From CALMFQ01 sp964495595 (GTDB taxonomy: Bacteria > Pseudomonadota > Gammaproteobacteria > Burkholderiales > SCOH01): DNA of 59,351 nucleotides. Under the pieces are notes generated by a model, which saw only the letters and a list, made by a program, of their open reading frames with translations, had not been told where the DNA came from and ran no database searches. Shown one piece after another: positions 25,156 to 32,751 of the stretch (position 1 is its first letter; each line of letters opens with the position of its first letter). The stretch lies in the NCBI GenBank assembly GCA_964495595.1, contig CAZBWH010000006.1, positions 1 through 59,351 of the forward strand. Direction: 5' to 3'. The translations under genes and the position numbers were made by a program.

Positions 25156-25189
25156 GGCCGGCGCTCACCCCCTTGCGCCGGCCTTTTTT
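25156..25189 (+). terminator. Rho-independent terminator after the Spy-like gene
   Basis: The 9-bp GC-rich stem GGCCGGCGC / GCGCCGGCC encloses a 10-base loop and is followed by six T residues. Confidence 0.92.
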
Positions 25190-25233
25190 CGCTCGCATCA
25201 TATCCGGCCGTTTCACCATCGCGGCCTTCCAAC

Positions 25234-25998
25234 ATGCCAGAGCGCGCCGACCTGATCCTGCTGACCCGCGGCCTTGCCGCATCCCGCACCACCGCCCAGC
25301 ATCTGATCGAAGCCGGCCGGGTTTTCGTGGTCAACGGCAATCAACGCACCGCCGTCACCAAACCGGGCCAGAAGCTGACCAGCCTGGTCGAACTGGAAGT
25401 ACAGGCCGATCCTGCTGACCGCTTTGTCTCGCGTGGCGGGCTGAAAATGCTCGGCGCCCTGCAACACACCCGCTTAACGGTGACAGGGCATCGTGTGCTG
25501 GACATCGGCATTTCGACCGGAGGATTTACCGATTGCCTGCTGCAAGCCGGTGCCGAACACGTCATCGGTGTCGATGTCGGCCACCGTCAGCTCGCAGCCC
25601 GGCTGGCCACTGACCCACGGGTCACGCTGCTGGAAGGGGTTAACGCCCGCTATCTGCAGCCGGCTGACCTTGCTCCGTACCTGGCCGGGGCGCTGATCGA
25701 CCTGATCGTGGTCGACGTTTCATTCATCTCGCTGGCACTGATCCTGCCGATGGCCGCGCCGCTGCTGCGGCCACACGGTACGCTGCTCAGCCTGGTCAAA
25801 CCGCAGTTTGAAGTGGGCCGCGAGGGGTTGAGCAAGAACGGACTGGTCAAGGATGAGCGGCTGTACCCGCAGGTGGAACGCAAGATTCGCGATCTTTGCC
25901 CAGCGCTGGGCCTGACGGTGCATGACTATTTCGACAGCCCGATCAAGGGTGGCGACGGCAACCGCGAATTCTTCGTGCTGGCCTCCCGCACGGCCTAA
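25234..25998 (+). CDS. tlyA: TlyA-family rRNA 2'-O-methyltransferase (hemolysin A-like)
   Basis: This 254-aa protein joins an S4 RNA-binding domain (about 1-60: RADLILLTRGLAASRTTAQH) to an FtsJ-type Rossmann methyltransferase. VSRGGLKMLGAL starts the second domain, VLDIGISTGGFTDCLLQAGA is the S-adenosylmethionine site, and DLIVVDVSFISLALILP and LVKPQFEVGRE complete the catalytic K-D-K-E-like core. TlyA in mycobacteria methylates 16S C1409 and 23S C1920; the protein is often mislabelled hemolysin. The start at 25234 is the first ATG. A parS site lies 25 bases after the stop. Confidence 0.92.
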   Translation: MPERADLILLTRGLAASRTTAQHLIEAGRVFVVNGNQRTAVTKPGQKLTSLVELEVQADPADRFVSRGGLKMLGALQHTRLTVTGHRVLDIGISTGGFTDCLLQAGAEHVIGVDVGHRQLAARLATDPRVTLLEGVNARYLQPADLAPYLAGALIDLIVVDVSFISLALILPMAAPLLRPHGTLLSLVKPQFEVGREGLSKNGLVKDERLYPQVERKIRDLCPALGLTVHDYFDSPIKGGDGNREFFVLASRTA

Positions 25999-26022
25999 TC
26001 CATCGCCAGCCAGGCGGGTATT

Positions 26023-26038
26023 TGTTTCACGTGAAACC
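26023..26038. other. parS-like ParB-binding site 3 (intergenic)
   Basis: TGTTTCACGTGAAACC matches the parS consensus at 15 of 16 positions. It lies in the short gap between tlyA and the PF10136 membrane protein gene. Confidence 0.85.
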
Positions 26039-26076
26039 GGCCATTGCGGATGGCCGGCCCAACCAAGGATTTCTGC

Positions 26077-28065
26077 ATGGAAGCCATCCTGCAAGCCATC
26101 TCCGTCCAGCCAGATGACCGGAACATCAGCCTGCTGGTGCAACTGGTCGACTGCCTGCGGCCCGCCACGCCTCACGACCACGCCCGCGCCACGGCCAATG
26201 TGCAAGCGCTCGCCTTCCTGTTGCATACCCATCCGGATTATCGGCAGGGCTTGCGTCAGTACCTGTTTACCGTGATTTCGCAGCGCAAGGCAGTCCATCT
26301 GCTGACCGAGGTCGGCATCCTGCCCAACGCCAGCTTCGGTCAGGAGCTGAAGCGCAAGCTAGGCCACAAGCTGTTACCGCCGGCGCTCAATGACGATTAT
26401 TTGCGTGATGTATTCGGCCAGGTCTTTCACAAAAAGACAGATCACCTCTGGGTCAGCACGCTGAGCGACACCGCCTGGGATGGCCTGCTGGATGCCCTGA
26501 GCATTGACCCGGATCGCGACCAGGCCAACCTGAACCGCATTCGTGCCGAAATACTCGAAGCCGTGCAGGTGCTGTCGTACCGGATCAGTGCCATTGGGCT
26601 GGAGCCGGAACTGGTGCGCAATCACCCGGCGATCGAGCAGTTTGAATCGCCGTTCCTGCGCCAGAATGTCGAGGTGCACGAATGGTTGTCCGGGCAGTGG
26701 CAGATGATGCATTCCCCGGATTACCCGGCACAGGACTGCCAGCCCGTTCTGGTGCTGCTCGATCAATGCCAGGACATCATCGCCAAGGTGCGCAAGCACG
26801 CGCAGCAACACGGCGTCAGCATCAGCCTGACCTACCTACTGCAACGGCTGAAACAGAGCGAGCAAAGGCTGCGCATCCTGCTGGCGCTGCTGGAGCCCGT
26901 GGACGCCCAGAGGCAACGACGACAGGCATTGCAACTGTTTTGCGCACTGTTGCACGCTGACAACGTCAAATACGATCTCAAGCAGTTCATTTCCAGCAAC
27001 GCCGAGTTGCTGGCCAACAAAGTCACCGAACACGCCGGCCGCACGGGCGAACACTACGTGGCACACGATCGAGAGCAGTACCAGCAGATGATGCGGGCGG
27101 CAATGGGCGCCGGGCTGATCATCGGGGTCATGGCACTGATCAAGATCGGCATGGCCAAGCTGAAAGCGGCACCGCTGATCGAAGCTTTCCTGTTCAGCAT
27201 GAATTATTCGCTCGGCTTCATGCTGGTGCATGTGCTGCATTTCACCATCGCCACCAAGCAGCCGGCGATGACCGCCGCCCACATCGCCGAATCCATCCAC
27301 AAAGGCAACAGCGATGAAGCAACGGTAGACAGCATGGCCGATCTGGCAATCAAGGTGCTACGCACCCAGTTTGTTGCCATCATCGGCAACGTCTGCGTGG
27401 TGCTGCCCACCGCCTGGCTGATTGCGCTGGCGGGCGTCTGGATCAATGGCAGCCACTGGATCACGCCGGACAAGGCGCAACAACTTCTGGTGGACATCGA
27501 CCCGCTGCAAAGCCCAGCCCTGTTTCACGCAGCCATCGCCGGTGTTTGCCTGTTTCTGGCCGGGCTGATTTCCGGCTACCACGACAACACCGCGATCTAC
27601 AACCAGATACCCGAGCGGATCGCCCAACTGCGCTGGCTGCGCCGGCTGATCGGCGATTACCCGGCCCAGCGGCTGGGGCAATACGTCGGCGACAATCTGG
27701 GCGGGCTGGCGGGGAACTTCTACTTCGGCATCATGCTCGGCTCGATCGGCACACTGGGCTTCATTCTCGGCCTGCCGATCGACATCCGCCACATCACCTT
27801 TTCGGCTGCCAATTTCAGTTACGCCCTGGTTGCGCTGGACCACCAGATTGATCTGCGCACCGCGCTGATGTCACTGCTGGGCATCGCCGGCATCGGAACG
27901 GCCAATCTGCTGGTCAGCTTCGGGCTGGCAATGTATGTGGCACTCAAGGCACGTGGTGCGCGCTTCGGACAGAAAATGGCCCTGCTGCGTGAATTGGGGC
28001 GGCGCTTCCTGCGCTCGCCGGGGCAGTTCTTCCTGCCGCCGAAAAACGAAACGGGCAGCGCCTGA
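26077..28065 (+). CDS. PF10136-type multispanning membrane protein ('site-specific recombinase', Gcr-like)
   Basis: This 662-aa protein matches the betaproteobacterial family annotated as site-specific recombinase (from early Neisseria pilin work). What is visible is an N-terminal soluble helical half (about 1-330) and a C-terminal half with several hydrophobic segments: AAMGAGLIIGVMALIKIGMA, FLFSMNYSLGFMLVHVLHFT, FVAIIGNVCVVLPTAWLIAL, AGVCLFLAGLISGYHDNTAI, and a final group around NFYFGIMLGSIGTLGFILGL and LLGIAGIGTANLLVSFGLAM. No serine or tyrosine recombinase catalytic motif is apparent, so the name is doubtful and the true function unknown. ATG 26077, preceded by AAGGA, is chosen over 26044. 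Confidence 0.85.
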   Translation: MEAILQAISVQPDDRNISLLVQLVDCLRPATPHDHARATANVQALAFLLHTHPDYRQGLRQYLFTVISQRKAVHLLTEVGILPNASFGQELKRKLGHKLLPPALNDDYLRDVFGQVFHKKTDHLWVSTLSDTAWDGLLDALSIDPDRDQANLNRIRAEILEAVQVLSYRISAIGLEPELVRNHPAIEQFESPFLRQNVEVHEWLSGQWQMMHSPDYPAQDCQPVLVLLDQCQDIIAKVRKHAQQHGVSISLTYLLQRLKQSEQRLRILLALLEPVDAQRQRRQALQLFCALLHADNVKYDLKQFISSNAELLANKVTEHAGRTGEHYVAHDREQYQQMMRAAMGAGLIIGVMALIKIGMAKLKAAPLIEAFLFSMNYSLGFMLVHVLHFTIATKQPAMTAAHIAESIHKGNSDEATVDSMADLAIKVLRTQFVAIIGNVCVVLPTAWLIALAGVWINGSHWITPDKAQQLLVDIDPLQSPALFHAAIAGVCLFLAGLISGYHDNTAIYNQIPERIAQLRWLRRLIGDYPAQRLGQYVGDNLGGLAGNFYFGIMLGSIGTLGFILGLPIDIRHITFSAANFSYALVALDHQIDLRTALMSLLGIAGIGTANLLVSFGLAMYVALKARGARFGQKMALLRELGRRFLRSPGQFFLPPKNETGSA

Positions 28066-28078
28066 CGCGCTACCCGTT
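28050..28078. terminator. Hairpin at the end of the PF10136 gene (weak terminator candidate)
   Basis: AACGGGCAGCGC pairs with GCGCTACCCGTT with one mismatch and a 5-base loop; it overlaps the stop codon. No T-run follows, so termination would need Rho or a U-poor mechanism. Confidence 0.35.
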
Positions 28079-28103
28079 GCCTCACCTGTCAGCCTGCCGG
28101 CAG

Positions 28104-28787
28104 TCAGCGCTTGCTGTCGTCGATCAGCGAGCGCAGGTGCTGGCGCATCATCTGCTTGATCTGGGTGTAGGTACGGCGATCCTTGGCCGCCAGCTGGCCG
28201 GCCAGTGCCAGCGTTTTCGGCAACAGCTCGTCGGCCGGGAATGCCGCGTCGATAATGCCTTTTTTCGCTGCTTCTTCACCGCCCACCGGCCGGCCGGTCA
28301 GCGCCATTTCCCACACCAGTTGCGGATTGCGCAACAGGTTGACCGAAGCCAGCATGGCCGGGGTGAACGGCAGCTTGATGTCCACTTCCGGAAAGCAGAA
28401 AAAGCCGCGATCGGCACGCATGGTGCGAAAATCGCACGCCGACGACAACAAGGCGCCACCGCCGTAAGCATGGCCGGTGACACACGCCACGGTCGGCAAA
28501 TTCAGCAGCGCGACCCGCATCAGCAATTGATCCAGCCGGGCGCCGAAGGTATCGAACAGATACTGCATGCCCTTCGACTGAATGTATTCCAGATCAATGC
28601 CATTGCTGAAAAACTTGGGATCAGCGCTGGTGATCACCAGCGAGGCATTGCCCTGGCTGGCTTCGACTTCATCCAGCGCGGCGTGATATTCATCCAGCAC
28701 GGCATCAGTCATGGTGTTGGCGCGAGCGCTGTTGTTCAGCGTCAGCAGGAATACGTTTTCCTGTTTTTCCAGGCGCATGGTGGACAT
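28104..28787 (-). CDS. Enoyl-CoA hydratase/isomerase-family protein (ECI-like)
   Basis: This 227-aa protein has the crotonase fold. ITSADPKFFSNGIDLEYIQS is the first oxyanion-hole region, GHAYGGGALLSSACDFRTMR the second, and RGFFCFPEVDIKLPFTPAM places a glutamate where Delta3-Delta2-enoyl-CoA isomerases have theirs. The sequence resembles the short plant/peroxisomal ECI-type isomerases more than canonical FadB or PaaF. The likely role is fatty-acid beta-oxidation; substrate preference is unknown. The ATG at 28787 has AGGAG upstream. The next acyl-lipid gene, a WS/DGAT, lies 0.8 kb away. Confidence 0.8.
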   Translation of the reverse strand: MSTMRLEKQENVFLLTLNNSARANTMTDAVLDEYHAALDEVEASQGNASLVITSADPKFFSNGIDLEYIQSKGMQYLFDTFGARLDQLLMRVALLNLPTVACVTGHAYGGGALLSSACDFRTMRADRGFFCFPEVDIKLPFTPAMLASVNLLRNPQLVWEMALTGRPVGGEEAAKKGIIDAAFPADELLPKTLALAGQLAAKDRRTYTQIKQMMRQHLRSLIDDSKR

Positions 28788-28956
28788 AAACTGGGCTCCT
28801 TGACAAAAAGTGTGCCAAATCATGCCCCAGCCGGGCGGGCAACGCAATCCTGAGCGCCCTCAAGGGCTGCTACACTATCGCCCGTCACGGCCCCATCGCA
28901 GGCCCGTCACGCCGCGGCCGCCGGCGTCCCCTCATTTACCCAAAGGAGAACCCAGC

Positions 28957-29505
28957 ATGCAACGCTTGCTTGTCACCACACTGATTGCCAGCGCCACGGC
29001 ACAGGCGCAGCAATTCGCACTCAGCAGTCCCGATCTCAAGATCAACGCCACCATCAAGCAAGAACAGGTATTCAACGGTTTTGGCTGCACCGGGCAGAAC
29101 ATTTCACCTGCCCTGAGCTGGAAAAATGCCCCCAAAGGTACGCGCAGCTTTGCACTGCTGGTGCATGATCCGGATGCCCCGACCGGTGGAGCCGGCTGGT
29201 GGCACTGGGTGGTCGCCAACCTGCCGGTAGACGCCAGCCAGCTGGAACGTGGCGCCGGCACCGCAGATGGCAACAAGCTGCCCGCCAGCGCCATCCAGGT
29301 CAACACGGATTTCGGTGGCCCGGGCTGGGGCGGCCCCTGCCCGCCAGCAGGCGATAAACCACATCGCTACAACTTTACCCTGCATGCGTTGAAAGTAGAC
29401 AAGCTCGATATTCCAGCCAACGCGACCGCCTCGCTGGCCGGATTCATGATCCAGTCGCACAGCATCGGCAAAACCACCCTCACCGGCCTGTACAGCCGAA
29501 AATAA
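28957..29505 (+). CDS. YbhB/YbcL-family PEBP protein, secreted
   Basis: This 182-aa protein carries a short signal peptide (MQRLLVTTLIASATAQAQ) and one phosphatidylethanolamine-binding-protein domain. Family signatures are FGCTGQNISPALSWKNAPKG, LVHDPDAPTGGAGWWHWVVA and CPPAGDKPHRYNFTLHALKV. Bacterial YbhB/YbcL proteins bind small anionic ligands; their biological role is poorly known. AAAGGAGAA precedes the ATG. A REP-like palindrome begins 4 bases past the stop and probably ends the transcript. Confidence 0.92.
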   Translation: MQRLLVTTLIASATAQAQQFALSSPDLKINATIKQEQVFNGFGCTGQNISPALSWKNAPKGTRSFALLVHDPDAPTGGAGWWHWVVANLPVDASQLERGAGTADGNKLPASAIQVNTDFGGPGWGGPCPPAGDKPHRYNFTLHALKVDKLDIPANATASLAGFMIQSHSIGKTTLTGLYSRK

Positions 29506-29508
29506 AAA

Positions 29509-29580
29509 GGCCTGCAAGCCGCATCCAGAGCGGCGTACAGGCCTGCCAGAAGCCAATGGCGGCGCGGCTTGCAGGCCGAT
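29509..29580. repeat. REP-like palindromic intergenic repeat, copy 3 (diverged)
   Basis: This 72-bp element has outer perfect 14-base arms GGCCTGCAAGCCGC (29509-29522) and its complement (29564-29577), and an internal CCAGAGCGGCGTACAGGCC resembling the family core. It lies between the convergent PEBP and WS/DGAT genes. The central part differs from copies 1 and 2. Confidence 0.75.
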
Positions 29581-29605
29581 GCCGCCCTTCAGCCGGAGAC
29601 TACGC

Positions 29606-31048
29606 TCAGGCCGCGCTCTCCGACTCAACCGGCTTGCTGCTGGCGACCGGCGGCAACAGGCGCGGCACTGCCTGCACCGAATGCTCCAGCTCGTCGAACG
29701 CCTGCTCGATGAAGTCGGCCAACCGCTCCAGATTCGGCAATTCGTCGGTTGCCACCAGGCCGAAGGTCAGCTCGTTCACATAACTGAACAACGTAATGTT
29801 CAGCAGGTTGCTCGGTGGCAGCGTACTGATCGGATGCAGCTCCTCCAGCTTCGCCCCTTTCAGGTACAGGGGCTTGGTCGGGCCAGGCACGTTGGACACC
29901 AGCGTATTGCCCAGCGGGGGCAGTTGATTGCTCAAGTGCAGCATCTCGGTAATCTGGCCGAACAGCCCGGTAATCAGGGTGTAATACTCGATTGCCTCCG
30001 GCACCACGCTGTCCATCATGCTGCGCACGTTGCGCAGCGAAAAGCCGATATTGCGCAGCCGGACGTAAGGATCGTCCGTCGGAGCCGACAGCTCGACCTG
30101 GATGATGCCGATCTTGTTACCCGAACTTTTTTCGCCCTCGGCCCGCAGATTGACCGGCATCTGGATAGTGATCGGCTGCTTCAGCTCGATCCCCTGCTCT
30201 TTCAGATACCGATGCAGCGCACCGTCCAGACAAGTCAGCGCCACATGGTTGAGCGTCGAGCGGGTGATGTTGCGAATGCGGTTGATGCGATCCATCGGCA
30301 CGGTCACGGTAGCGAACTGGCGGCCCGCGGTCACCTGCCCGGTCAGTGGCGTGTGGCGGCTGGCAACGAACGGCAGTGAAATGGCGTTCTTGGTCAGCTT
30401 CACGCTTTCAAGGAACATCATCGTCGCCAGTCGCGCCACACCCACCGCCTGCTTGCGCACACTGCCGACATTGCTCCACATCGACGACAACAACTTCAGG
30501 CTGAGCATGCTGGCGTCACTGCGCCGTTTGCTGCCATGCGCCACCGTCCAGATCGGGTGCAACTCGTCTTCGTCCGGCGTGTCATGCATGTTCTCGGCCG
30601 TCCAGCGCATCATGGTGATGCCATCGGCGCAGGCATGATGCATTTTCTGATACAAACCGAAGCGGCCATTTTCCAGCCCGTCGATCACATGCACCTCCCA
30701 CAGCGGCCGGCTGCGATCCAGCCGTGGCTCGTGCAACTGCGACACCAGCTGGTAGAGATCCTTGCGACTGTTCTGACCCTTCTCCAGCTTGTGATAGAAA
30801 ATGTGCTGCGACATATCAATCGACTTGCAGTCTTTCCAGTAGGGCATCCCGGTCAGCGTGAACTTGATCACCTTGTTGAACGGTGCCTTGATCTGATTCT
30901 TGGTCAGATACTCTTCATACAGATCGTGGGCGAAGTTGACGCTCGACCGGGCCGGCCGTTTCAAGATCAACAGCCCGGCCACATGTTTCGGGCTGGCTTC
31001 CGATTCGGCCACGAAAAAGGCCAGATCAAGTAATGACAGTTTGCTCAT
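29606..31048 (-). CDS. Wax ester synthase/diacylglycerol acyltransferase (WS/DGAT)
   Basis: This 480-aa acyltransferase is of the bacterial WS/DGAT family, which esterifies fatty alcohols or diacylglycerol with acyl-CoA to form wax esters or triacylglycerol. The catalytic HHxxxDG motif is HHACADG at residues 137-143, preceded by PLWEVHVIDG. The conserved C-terminal NVPGPTKPLYLKGA is present. The N-terminus (LSLLDLAFFVAES) lacks a signal peptide; such enzymes associate peripherally with the inner membrane. An inverted repeat ATTCG-6-CGAAT lies 62 bases upstream of the start and may be an operator. Confidence 0.92.
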   Translation of the reverse strand: MSKLSLLDLAFFVAESEASPKHVAGLLILKRPARSSVNFAHDLYEEYLTKNQIKAPFNKVIKFTLTGMPYWKDCKSIDMSQHIFYHKLEKGQNSRKDLYQLVSQLHEPRLDRSRPLWEVHVIDGLENGRFGLYQKMHHACADGITMMRWTAENMHDTPDEDELHPIWTVAHGSKRRSDASMLSLKLLSSMWSNVGSVRKQAVGVARLATMMFLESVKLTKNAISLPFVASRHTPLTGQVTAGRQFATVTVPMDRINRIRNITRSTLNHVALTCLDGALHRYLKEQGIELKQPITIQMPVNLRAEGEKSSGNKIGIIQVELSAPTDDPYVRLRNIGFSLRNVRSMMDSVVPEAIEYYTLITGLFGQITEMLHLSNQLPPLGNTLVSNVPGPTKPLYLKGAKLEELHPISTLPPSNLLNITLFSYVNELTFGLVATDELPNLERLADFIEQAFDELEHSVQAVPRLLPPVASSKPVESESAA

Positions 31049-31109
31049 CTGTTCGCTGGCTTCACCACCGTGAAGCGCTCCTTTGCATTGCAGGTTGGAT
31101 TAAAAACAC

Positions 31110-31125
31110 ATTCGATCAAACGAAT
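31110..31125. promoter_or_regulatory. Possible operator between the WS/DGAT gene and a small plus-strand gene
   Basis: The inverted repeat ATTCGATCAAACGAAT has 5-base arms around 6 bases. It lies just before a TATAAT (31132-31137) reading rightward. A TetR-type regulator of lipid genes is plausible; none is encoded nearby. Confidence 0.4.
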
Positions 31126-31241
31126 ATGCCCTATAATTTCAAGCATTGAAGGTTAGTGCGATCCGGGCAAAATGTCCATGCCATTGTCGTATCTTTTCCA
31201 CCCTCTGCCGACCAGCGCCTGACTTGCTACGAGGTTGCACC

Positions 31242-31484
31242 ATGAAAAACCCCTGGGCCAGCTCGACCGCTGCCGCCACACCGCAACAGCAGAACATCCG
31301 CCGGCTGGCGCAATGGCATCTGCAGCAAGCCAGCGAGCATCAGCAAGCCGCTGCACACAGCCGCGATCGCAGCGAACAGCAACAACACCTGCAACAGGCG
31401 GACTGGCATCAAGACACTGCCAGCGCCTGGCAAGCCCTGCTCCCGGCTGTAAACCCTGCCCAACGGTTCTCCGCCCGCGGCTGA
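31242..31484 (+). CDS. Small Gln/His/Ala-rich hypothetical protein
   Basis: This 80-aa ORF begins MKNPWASSTAAATPQQQNIR and continues with a polar, probably helical segment rich in Gln, His, Ala and Ser. It has no signal peptide or recognised domain. A TATAAT -10-like element lies 105 bases upstream, and GAGG precedes the ATG at slightly long spacing. An overlapping minus-strand frame exists but has no ribosome-binding site that I can see. It is moderately likely to be a real gene. Confidence 0.45.
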   Translation: MKNPWASSTAAATPQQQNIRRLAQWHLQQASEHQQAAAHSRDRSEQQQHLQQADWHQDTASAWQALLPAVNPAQRFSARG

Positions 31485-31593
31485 GTCCGCGCCGGGCGCA
31501 CCACGGCAGGGCACAAGTGACTGTGATTCGCCCGCCTTCGTTGTTACAATCCAAACCAGTGTTTAATCAATTGTTAATGCATCGGGGAGCCAT

Positions 31594-32751
31594 TTGCCCG
31601 CCTCACGCCTGATCCTGAGCTGTCTGACCTGTTGCCTGACCCTGGCAACCGGCACGGCTCACGCCGACGACGCTGCACTGGCCGGCTGGCGGGTTATCCC
31701 GGCACTGCTGCAACCCGGCGAGCCCGGCCTGTCGCAGCAGCCCCCGGTCAGACTGCTGGTCGATACCGAAGGTGGCAACAGTATTGCGGTGATCCAGATC
31801 GGTTACGCTGGCCCCGCCGGCAACTACGTTATGGCACCCCTCGGGCCAAATGGCTACGTTGCGCTGAGCGTCGGCAATATCGGAGGCGGCAAAGTCGCGG
31901 TTCTGTACCCGGAAAGTAACGACGCCTTCCGGGCCGTATTCCAGAAAATCATCCAGGGAATCGAAGAACGCACCGGCAACAAGGTACTCAGCTATCAGGT
32001 CGGCAACACCATCAACCAGCCGGCCCTGCTGGCTGAGCTGCGCCAGCAGGGCGTACGGGTGGTCGTAGGGCTCGGCCGACAGGGCCACAAGGCTGCGACC
32101 AGCATGGACGGCAGCATGGAGGTCGTGGTGGGCAGCGTACTCGCTGTTCCCGAAAGCGAGGCGCAATCGATGGCCGTACACACCCTCGCGCCTGACCCGG
32201 CCCTGCTGTTCAAACGGCTGAAGCAATTCCAGCCCAACACCCGCAGGATCCACGTTGTCTACGACCCGCGCCAGAACGGCTGGCTGATCCGGCTGGCACG
32301 CCAGGCGGCACGCAACCTGGGAATCGAACTGAATGCCGTGGAAGCCGGCAGCGTCGCCCAGGCCCTGCGCGCCTACCAGAGCCTGATCGCCAATGCCGAC
32401 AAACGGCTAGATGCGCTGTGGCTGCCACAGGACTCCACCACCGTCGACGACTCCACCCTGCTCCCACTATTGCTCGAAGACATCTGGACCAAAAACCTGC
32501 TGATGTTTTCCAGCAACTTTGCCCACGTCAAACGTGGCGCCCTGTTTTCGCTCTACCCCAGCAGCCTGGAAATGGGCCGGACGCTGGGCGATTCCGTGGC
32601 CAGCGCACTGGGAGGCCGTGGCAGCAGCCACGGCGTGCAGCCGCTCACCGACGTAATGATTGCCGTCAACATGCGCACAGCCACCCATCTGGGCATTGAC
32701 CTGACCCAGCAGCGCAGCAGTTTCCACACCGTATTGCCGGTGGAAGAATGA
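31594..32751 (+). CDS. ABC-type periplasmic substrate-binding protein (PF04392-like), partner of a histidine kinase
   Basis: This 385-aa protein starts with a signal peptide (LILSCLTCCLTLATGTAHAD). The mature part has a two-lobed periplasmic-binding fold: VAVLYPESNDAFRAVFQKII opens one lobe and RIHVVYDPRQNGWLIRLARQ the next, as in the ABC_sub_bind (TrpX-type) family. There are no permease or ATPase genes. Instead its stop overlaps the start of a histidine kinase by 4 bases, so it probably senses a ligand for the kinase rather than feeding a transporter. The start is TTG at 31594 with GGGGAG upstream; no suitable ATG exists. Confidence 0.82.
   Translation: MPASRLILSCLTCCLTLATGTAHADDAALAGWRVIPALLQPGEPGLSQQPPVRLLVDTEGGNSIAVIQIGYAGPAGNYVMAPLGPNGYVALSVGNIGGGKVAVLYPESNDAFRAVFQKIIQGIEERTGNKVLSYQVGNTINQPALLAELRQQGVRVVVGLGRQGHKAATSMDGSMEVVVGSVLAVPESEAQSMAVHTLAPDPALLFKRLKQFQPNTRRIHVVYDPRQNGWLIRLARQAARNLGIELNAVEAGSVAQALRAYQSLIANADKRLDALWLPQDSTTVDDSTLLPLLLEDIWTKNLLMFSSNFAHVKRGALFSLYPSSLEMGRTLGDSVASALGGRGSSHGVQPLTDVMIAVNMRTATHLGIDLTQQRSSFHTVLPVEE

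Noticed and set aside
31153..31554. Minus-strand frame of 133 codons and another of 95 codons overlapping the small Gln/His-rich gene
   Set aside because: They overlap each other in different frames, have no convincing ribosome-binding site and no conserved motif.
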